From: CBDUBU01 sp965365465
Lineage (GTDB): Bacteria > Bacteroidota > Rhodothermia > Rhodothermales > DASSAV01
Direction: 5' to 3'
NCBI GenBank assembly: GCA_965365465.1
Contig: CBDUBU010000233.1
Location: 1 to 6,585, forward strand
Length of the DNA: 6,585 nt
Position numbers and translations under genes: made by a program. The notes beneath the pieces are model-generated. The model had not been told where the DNA came from and searched no databases. It saw only the letters and a program-made list of their open reading frames with translations. This document shows positions 6,550 through 6,585 of this stretch, piece by piece. The first letter of the stretch is position 1. Each line of letters begins with the position of its first letter.

Positions 6550-6585
6550 CTGACTCGCATTGAGACGCGGAGACCCCTCAACTCA

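Overview
The window is a compact, GC-rich bacterial chromosomal segment. It holds two transcription-regulator loci, a small membrane-protein/serine-hydrolase operon and a glycoside hydrolase. Three features suggest the Bacteroidota/Rhodothermota lineage: the LytS/LytTR-type two-component pair, the short MotA/TolQ/ExbB-like protein next to a serine hydrolase, and a subfamily-B-like GH29 fucosidase with a C-terminal discoidin-type domain. This placement is inferred from gene content and base composition. No rRNA, tRNA, transposase, CRISPR array or phage gene was recognised.

Layout. Positions 1-1047 (minus) carry the N-terminal 349 codons of a MalT-like ATP-dependent LuxR-family activator, which runs off the left edge. 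Positions 1048-1357 hold no convincing gene but contain a perfect 13-bp inverted repeat at 1178-1212. Positions 1358-2044 (minus) encode a LytTR response regulator. Its start lies inside the end of a four-TM LytS-type histidine kinase at 2019-3230 (minus, start uncertain), so the two genes overlap by 26 bp and are probably translationally coupled. A divergent control region at about 3231-3494 separates the kinase from a plus-strand operon: a 128-residue MotA/TolQ/ExbB-like membrane protein (3495-3881), then 19 bp later an exported SxxK serine hydrolase (3901-5238). After an 81-bp convergent gap comes a GH29 alpha-L-fucosidase with a C-terminal F5/8-type (CBM32-like) domain (5320-6549, minus).

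How the parts may work together. The kinase/regulator pair is placed to read a membrane or envelope signal and to control the divergent membrane-protein/serine-hydrolase operon, itself, or both. The serine hydrolase would act outside the cytoplasmic membrane on a peptide or ester substrate. The fucosidase is convergent and probably a separate unit. Its reading frame is unusual: residues resembling the family N-terminus continue upstream of the first possible ATG until an in-frame TGA at the window edge, so the gene may lack a normal export signal.

Most of the window is well explained by known families. The least ordinary items are the orphan ExbB-like protein with no ExbD-type partner, its pairing with a serine hydrolase and a divergent two-component system, the isolated inverted repeat, and the fucosidase 5' end.
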